A stretch of DNA of 64,000 nt from Citromicrobium sp. Lineage in GTDB: Bacteria; Pseudomonadota; Alphaproteobacteria; Sphingomonadales; Sphingomonadaceae. The stretch is taken from contig PBYQ01000003.1 in assembly GCA_002729695.1 (NCBI GenBank), positions 124,001 through 188,000 on the forward strand, written 5' to 3'. Below are positions 59,220-64,000 of this stretch, one piece after another. Numbering within the stretch: the first letter of the stretch is position 1; every line of letters starts with the position of its first letter. The translations under genes were made by a program, and so were the position numbers. Under the pieces are notes generated by a model. It was given only the letters and a program-made list of their open reading frames with translations, ran no database searches and had not been told where the DNA came from.

Positions 59220-59972
59220 TCAGCTCAGCATCGCCATGCCGCCGTTGACGTGCAGGGTCTGTCCGGTGACGTAGGAGGCTTCGTCGCTGGCGAGGTAGGC
59301 GACCGCAGCGCCGATCTCGTCGCCCTCGCCCATCCGGCCGGCCGGAATGCGCGCGTTGATCGCTTCCTTCTGTTTGTCGTCGAGCGCGTCGGTCATCGCG
59401 GTACGGATGAACCCGGGCGCGACGCAATTCACCGTGATGCCACGGCTGGCGAGTTCCTGCGCCAGGCTCTTGGACATGCCGGTCAAACCGGCCTTGGCGG
59501 CGGTGTAGTTCATCTGCCCCGGATTGCCGGTCGCGCCGACAACGCTGGTGATCGAGACGATCCGCCCATGCCGCGCCTTCATCATCGGGCGCGCGGCGGC
59601 GCGCATCAGGCGGAAAGCGGCTTCCAGATTGATGCGGATCACCTGATCCCATTCATCATCCTTCATCCGCATCGCCAGATTGTCGCGCGTGATGCCGGCG
59701 TTGTTCACCAGGATATCGATCTTGCCGAGCGTGTCGATCGTGGCGGGCACCAGTTCCTCGACACTGGTCGCATTCGAGAGGTCGCAGGTAATCTCGACGT
59801 GATCGCCGCCGACCTCGTCCTGCAACTGCTCGCGAAACGCACGCAGCTTGTCGCCATTGGAGCCCGACAGCGCGAGCCGCGCGCCTTGCGCAGCCAGCGC
59901 CTTGGCGATCGCCGAACCGATACCGCCGCTCGCGCCAGTGACCAGCGCCGTCTTGCCTTCGAGTGAGAACAC
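59220..59972 (-). CDS. fabG: 3-oxoacyl-ACP reductase
   Basis: This 250-residue SDR performs the NADPH-dependent reduction of 3-oxoacyl-ACP in fatty acid synthesis. It shows LVTGASGGIGSAIAKAL, ILVNNAGITRDNLAMRMKDDEWD, SITSVVGATGNPGQMNYTAAKAGL (Ser, Tyr, Lys) and CVAPGFIRTAMTDAL. It would normally sit beside fabD and acpP. Here a beta-propeller lipoprotein gene lies between fabD and fabG, and no acpP is seen. Confidence 0.96.
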   Translation of the reverse strand: MFSLEGKTALVTGASGGIGSAIAKALAAQGARLALSGSNGDKLRAFREQLQDEVGGDHVEITCDLSNATSVEELVPATIDTLGKIDILVNNAGITRDNLAMRMKDDEWDQVIRINLEAAFRLMRAAARPMMKARHGRIVSITSVVGATGNPGQMNYTAAKAGLTGMSKSLAQELASRGITVNCVAPGFIRTAMTDALDDKQKEAINARIPAGRMGEGDEIGAAVAYLASDEASYVTGQTLHVNGGMAMLS

Positions 59973-60057
59973 GAATCTATCTCCGCCAAACTTGCAAAAG
60001 TAATGCAGAGGCCTTCGCGATCCGCGCCGCGATGGTCAATGGTCGGGGCGAACTGTC

Positions 60058-62043
60058 CTACCGCGGAGTGAAGTCGATCCGGCGGACTTCCTCGATGGCG
60101 TCGCCATCAAGGCGGCCCTCGACGATTTCGTAGCCCATCAGCGCGAAGATGCGGTCCCCGATGAAGATCGGGCGCGCGTTGCCATACCATTCGACGCACG
60201 AGGCCTGGCAGCTGTCCGACGCGTTTTCGTCGGTCGGAGCCACCTTGCTTTCGAGGAGCCCGGCGGGGGAGAGCTCGCGATCCTCACGCCGGAGGAAAGC
60301 GATTGCCGACGCATCGCCGAGGAATTCGCCCAAATCGTCGCGCACTTGCCGCGAGACCGGCAAGCCGAGCGTCCCGTCGGCACCTTGCGCGCTGCCTGCA
60401 TCGGGCCGGTAGAACAACGCCTGACTGCGCGTTTCGCCTTCTTCCGCGTTCGGCATCAGATACGTGTTGGCAAGCCGCGCCGCCCCGCTTTTCGCGTCGA
60501 GCGCGATCGAGGAAAAGCCGAGCGCATTATCGGCGGTTGGCCCGATCGCCACGGCATCGCTGCCCATTGCATCGAAGCGCGTGATCCCATGCGGCAGCGG
60601 CATGGCGACAACCCAGTCGTGATCGAGCGGGACGATGTAGATCTGCGGCGTCTCCTCCTCGTTGCCGTAGCTTCCCGATGCGTAGAGCAGATGCCGCCCG
60701 ACATAGCGGTTGAAGAAGCGATAGCCTTCGACTGGCGGGAGCTTGCGATAGCGATCCTTCCCGGCATCCTTCGAACCATTTCCCAGCGCGTCGAGCGGAA
60801 GATGCAGCAGCATGGGATCGCCATAGCTGACCTCCCCGCCCCACATTCCGCCACCATAATCTTCGGATCGCACGAGTATATCGATCGATTCGCCGCCATT
60901 CTCGCGGAACGAGAACTGATCGACCGGAGAGCCGGCCACGCCGATTGCGCTCGGGTCCGATCCATCGAGCGGGATGCGATAGAGGATCGCTTCGGAGGTT
61001 TCCTCCTCCTCGTCATCATCATCGCTGTTGGCCCAGATGTCGGAGGTATCGACCCACACCCATGCGCTGCCCGGAGAGAAGTAGAAATCGCGCCCCCAGG
61101 CACCCAGCACCATGGTCGAACGACACGGCAGCTCAGCCTCGCCGAGATGGCAGGACGTCACCGTGTGCAGCGTTTCCAACCCGAAACTCGGGCTGTCGAG
61201 ATATCGCTTGGGCAAGAATATCCGGCTGGTCCCCTCGTTGCGTTTTGCATCTGACAGGCGCCCGTCCGAGCCGCGCTCGCGCACCGAGGGCAAGCCTTCA
61301 CGCCAGTCGACCGAATTGAATTCGATAGGGGCGTAGAACAGCAGCTCGTCACCGATCAGCCGCGAAGCGTAGTTACGCGAGGAATAATAGTCGCCCGATG
61401 TCAGGTAATGCGTGTCGCGATAGGTAAAGCGTCCGTCAGCTGAGAGATCGAAGCGGCTGACTTCGGTGCCGCCGTCGCCGTAGGAATAGCCGATAACGAT
61501 CACCGTATCTCCGGCGATCAGCATCTCGTCGTACCAGGTGTCGGACGGGTCATCGTCGTTCGGCGGGAAGGCGTTTATGCTATCGACCGGAGTCAGCCCG
61601 TCGCTGCCGATGGCAACGCTGAACAGCCTACCCCGCCGCAGGACGACCAGCGTATCGCCGCGCCGCTTGACGATCCCGCCCTCGTCGACGCCGACTTCCT
61701 GCGTGTTGGTGATGCTTTCTTCGGTGACGGAGCCGGTCACGACAACCGAGTCGGACGTATCCTCCGCCATGGCCATATCGGCGACGCCCGAACCGTCCGA
61801 AGTAGGGGACGGGGCCGATGCCATAGGCGGAGGCAGCACCATGGGCACAGGCTCGGGAGGATGAGCCTCGGCAAGCTTCTCCAGCTTGCGGACATATGCG
61901 TCGATGGCTGCATCCCCGTCGAGCGACGGCATGCTCGTATCGCTCGCAGCCACTCTGGGTTCGACCGTGGCACAGGCCGCACAGAACGGCAGCACGGCTG
62001 CCGCAAGCAGCGTCGCCACTCGGAAGTTGCCTGAAATTCGCAT
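60058..62043 (-). CDS. beta-propeller domain lipoprotein (PF09826-like)
   Basis: This 661-residue protein has an N-terminal signal with a lipoprotein-type Cys (PFCAAC, Cys24). A Pro-rich linker follows, then a large beta-propeller domain recognised by TNTQEVGVDEGGIVKRRGDTLVVL, YSYGDGGTEVSRFDLSADG, YLTSGDYYSSRNYASR and similar repeats. Proteins of this kind are exported; their ligand is unknown. Asp-rich loops may bind calcium. It is inserted between fabD and fabG on the same strand, with 92 bp and 85 bp gaps, so it may be in the same transcript. Confidence 0.85.
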   Translation of the reverse strand: MRISGNFRVATLLAAAVLPFCAACATVEPRVAASDTSMPSLDGDAAIDAYVRKLEKLAEAHPPEPVPMVLPPPMASAPSPTSDGSGVADMAMAEDTSDSVVVTGSVTEESITNTQEVGVDEGGIVKRRGDTLVVLRRGRLFSVAIGSDGLTPVDSINAFPPNDDDPSDTWYDEMLIAGDTVIVIGYSYGDGGTEVSRFDLSADGRFTYRDTHYLTSGDYYSSRNYASRLIGDELLFYAPIEFNSVDWREGLPSVRERGSDGRLSDAKRNEGTSRIFLPKRYLDSPSFGLETLHTVTSCHLGEAELPCRSTMVLGAWGRDFYFSPGSAWVWVDTSDIWANSDDDDEEEETSEAILYRIPLDGSDPSAIGVAGSPVDQFSFRENGGESIDILVRSEDYGGGMWGGEVSYGDPMLLHLPLDALGNGSKDAGKDRYRKLPPVEGYRFFNRYVGRHLLYASGSYGNEEETPQIYIVPLDHDWVVAMPLPHGITRFDAMGSDAVAIGPTADNALGFSSIALDAKSGAARLANTYLMPNAEEGETRSQALFYRPDAGSAQGADGTLGLPVSRQVRDDLGEFLGDASAIAFLRREDRELSPAGLLESKVAPTDENASDSCQASCVEWYGNARPIFIGDRIFALMGYEIVEGRLDGDAIEEVRRIDFTPR

Positions 62044-62135
62044 GACCGCCCTCCCCCCAAGGTCGTGATTGCTTCACGATCTTAGGGGGAAACGGGTGGA
62101 GCGCCACTCAAATTTGCGACGTCTCTAGGACAAGA

Positions 62136-63074
62136 TCAGGCGAGGTCTTTCGCCAGCGCTTCGAGGTCTTCCATCGTGATCGCGCTGGTTACCTTCGCTT
62201 CCTTGTCGGTGCGCGAAACCATGGGTCCGAGCACCTTGCCGCCCAGCTCGACGAACTTTTCGACCCCGTCGGCGCGCATCGCCAGCACGCTTTCGCGCCA
62301 GCGCACACGGCCGGTGATCTGCTCGACCAGCAGCGCCTTCTCTTCCGCCGAGTCGCTCACCTTTGCGGCGGTGACGTTGGCGTAAAGCGGCAGGGCCATC
62401 GCCGAAGGACTGGTGTTGTCGAGCGCGATCTTCATACGCTGCGCGGCGGGCTGCATTAGCGAGCAGTGGAACGGGGCGGAGACTGCGATCTTGATCGCGC
62501 GCTTCACGCCATGTTCCTTCGCCAGGTCAAGCACTCGGTCGATCGCCTGCGCATGGCCAGAAAGAACGACTTGCGAGGGATCATTGTCGTTGGCGATCTC
62601 GCACACCTGACCGCCGGCGGCCTCTTCGGCCAGCTTCTGCGCGGTTTCGATGTCCGAACCCAGCAGCGCAGCCATTCCACCCACGCCGATGGGCACCGCA
62701 TCCTGCATCGCGATGCCGCGCAGGCGCAGCAGCTTGGCGGTATCGGTCAGCGAAAAGGCGTTGACCGCACACAGCGCGGTATATTCGCCCAGCGAGTGAC
62801 CCGCGACGCACGATGCAGCGGACTTCAGCTTCACGCCGAAGTCCTTTTCCAGCACCCGCAGCGTGGCGATGGCGTTGGCCATGATCGCGGGCTGGGCGTT
62901 GGAGGTCAGCGTCAGTTCGGCGTCGGTGCCTTCACGCATCATCACCGAGAGTTTCTGGTTCAGCGCGTCGTCGACTTCCTGAAACACTTCGCGCGCGGCG
63001 GCGCTGGCTTCGGCGAGATCGGCACCCATGCCGACCTTCTGGCTCCCCTGTCCGGGGAAGATAAAGGCTGTCAT
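62136..63074 (-). CDS. fabD: malonyl-CoA:ACP transacylase
   Basis: This 312-residue enzyme loads malonyl groups onto ACP for fatty acid synthesis. It starts MTAFIFPGQGSQKVGMGADL, has the nucleophile motif GHSLGEYTAL (Ser94), LLRLRGIAMQDAVP and the His in SAPFHCSLMQPA. A strong ribosome-binding site (AGGAG) lies six bases before the ATG at 63074. It follows the S66 peptidase gene by 25 bp. Confidence 0.97.
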   Translation of the reverse strand: MTAFIFPGQGSQKVGMGADLAEASAAAREVFQEVDDALNQKLSVMMREGTDAELTLTSNAQPAIMANAIATLRVLEKDFGVKLKSAASCVAGHSLGEYTALCAVNAFSLTDTAKLLRLRGIAMQDAVPIGVGGMAALLGSDIETAQKLAEEAAGGQVCEIANDNDPSQVVLSGHAQAIDRVLDLAKEHGVKRAIKIAVSAPFHCSLMQPAAQRMKIALDNTSPSAMALPLYANVTAAKVSDSAEEKALLVEQITGRVRWRESVLAMRADGVEKFVELGGKVLGPMVSRTDKEAKVTSAITMEDLEALAKDLA

Positions 63075-63099
63075 CGAATTCTCCTTGTCGACGGGCCGA

Positions 63100-63930
63100 C
63101 TAGGAACCCCGCGCAGGGCTTGCAAGGCCGAAGGGGACGATCCGGTTGGCGGCGGTGTGGCCGATCTCGGCGCGTCCGAGGTAGGGGATGCCCGCCCGCG
63201 CGCACCAGAATTTCGCGATTTCTTCCGCCGTCATGCCGAATTCGCGATCGTTTTCAGGCACGTTGCTCACCGCACCCAGACGCAGTCCCGCAACGCGCGG
63301 CAAGGTGTTGGAAAGGCTGAAGAACAGGCGATCCACCGCATAGAGGTGCTCGCTCACCTCCTCGACCATGACGACATGCCCGGAAAGGTCGGGGAGCATT
63401 GGCGTGTCGACCATCATCGCCAGCGTGATGAGGTTGAAGGCGACTGTCGGCGTCTTGCCATCGAGGTGCGGTTCCAGCCCGCTTCCATCCCCGGAAAACC
63501 AGCGCAGCACCCGCCGAACCGCCTCACGACCGGTTTCGCTGCGTGCGCTGACCGGCATCGAACCGTGGACCGGCTGACCGATCCCGGCGCGATAGAGCGC
63601 GGCGAGCAGGTAGCCCATGTCGGAGAACCCCACATAGGTCTTCTCACGCGCGGCATCGTTCATCTGAGCAACTGCCGCCTGCGCGATCCGGTTCGATCCG
63701 TAGCCGCCCTTGGCGAACCACACCGCGTCGAATTGCGGATCGTTGGCGCAGTCGAGCAGCGCGGTCAGCCGGGTAAGGTCGTCGCCCGCAAAGTGCCCCC
63801 AAGTCTCGAAGCACTGTGGGTGCACATAAACGCTGTGCTCGGGGAACTCGTCCGCCACCAATTGCTCGATGGCGCGGGCGTGATCGGGCGTGATCGCGGT
63901 GGCGGGCGCGCAAATAGCGATGCGTGTCAT
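63100..63930 (-). CDS. LD-carboxypeptidase (peptidase S66 family)
   Basis: This 276-residue enzyme has the S66 catalytic set: nucleophile Ser103 in YVGFSDMGY, Glu190/191 in HVVMVEEVSEH and His258 in AEIGHTAANRIVPFG. Family members cleave the D-Ala from the L,D-bond of murein tetrapeptides in recycling (LdcA) or inactivate microcin C (MccF). The short WFAKGGYGSNRI segment is also typical. It is upstream of fabD in the same direction, probably co-transcribed. Confidence 0.9.
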   Translation of the reverse strand: MTRIAICAPATAITPDHARAIEQLVADEFPEHSVYVHPQCFETWGHFAGDDLTRLTALLDCANDPQFDAVWFAKGGYGSNRIAQAAVAQMNDAAREKTYVGFSDMGYLLAALYRAGIGQPVHGSMPVSARSETGREAVRRVLRWFSGDGSGLEPHLDGKTPTVAFNLITLAMMVDTPMLPDLSGHVVMVEEVSEHLYAVDRLFFSLSNTLPRVAGLRLGAVSNVPENDREFGMTAEEIAKFWCARAGIPYLGRAEIGHTAANRIVPFGLASPARGS

Positions 63931-63961
63931 GCGTCTGGTGTACCCTCCAAACCCTGTCCCG

Positions 63962-64000
63962 TCATCCCCGCGCAGGCGGGCATCCCGCTTCCTCTGCCGA
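63962..64000. repeat. partial palindromic repeat at the window end
   Basis: The sequence ATCCCCGCGCAGGCGGGCATCC is an imperfect hairpin (CCCCGC / GCGGG) like the small intergenic palindromes common in sphingomonads. It continues beyond the window, so its partner cannot be seen. Confidence 0.45.

Overview
The window is about 64 kb of high-G+C bacterial chromosome. I read it as an alphaproteobacterium of the Sphingomonadales, most likely Erythrobacteraceae (Erythrobacter, Qipengyuania or a relative). The reasons are the alphaproteobacterial rimP-nusA-ylxR-infB arrangement, an SDH operon of alphaproteobacterial type, a subclass B3 metallo-beta-lactamase of a kind known from Erythrobacter, and abundant small palindromic repeats. 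The genus is an inference. No rRNA, tRNA, CRISPR array, insertion sequence or intact prophage was seen.

Layout. Positions 1-11.7 kb hold the translation/transcription cluster on the minus strand, rimP-nusA-ylxR-infB ... rbfA ... truB-rpsO-pnp. It is interrupted by a thioesterase, a DUF1697 gene, thymidine kinase, an M50 protease and an oppositely oriented glpD. Three palindromic-pair repeats lie here, one of them inside the truB reading frame. 11.8-22.3 kb carries SRAP, an M28 lipoprotein peptidase, 3-hydroxybutyrate dehydrogenase, a YpfJ-type zinc peptidase, a large ClpP-like protein that seems to lack catalytic residues, an LLM flavin oxidoreductase, a BlaI/BlaR1-like pair with two visible operators, an orphan zincin and a ParDE pair. 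22.4-25.1 kb is sdhCDA without sdhB. 25.3-29.1 kb is a tightly overlapping operon: SDR, lipoprotein B3 metallo-beta-lactamase, DUF6151 protein, prmA, DUF2459 protein. 29.2-37 kb has a sterol-desaturase-like oxygenase, an ECF42-type sigma factor with its DGPF/YCII partner, a class A beta-lactamase-like lipoprotein, ligA, a BAAT-like hydrolase and a DUF4396 membrane protein.

37-44 kb has a WYL-TerB-like protein coupled to recN, then bamD and the complete proline pathway (proB divergent from proC-proA), followed by an orphan Flp pilin. 44.3-51.6 kb is the most accessory part: an iron lipoxygenase (rare in bacteria), a diguanylate cyclase, a phage-terminase-small-subunit-like orphan, and a 1027-residue AT-rich gene fusing a calcineurin-type phosphoesterase to a degenerate STAND-like P-loop region and a long helical tail. 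That last gene sits immediately after lepA and is my best candidate for an undescribed, probably defence-related, system. 51.6-64 kb returns to core genes: lepA, a PAS-GGDEF-EAL-PilZ protein, a PhaZ-like depolymerase, dnaN, fabG, a beta-propeller lipoprotein, fabD and an S66 LD-carboxypeptidase.

How genes work together. The rimP-to-pnp genes serve ribosome biogenesis and RNA turnover. PhaZ-like hydrolase and 3-hydroxybutyrate dehydrogenase fit polyhydroxyalkanoate use. ProB, ProA and ProC make proline from glutamate. FabD and FabG serve fatty-acid synthesis. Two beta-lactamase-family enzymes and a BlaI/BlaR1-like pair occur within 14 kb, but BlaI-type boxes are visible only in front of blaI itself.
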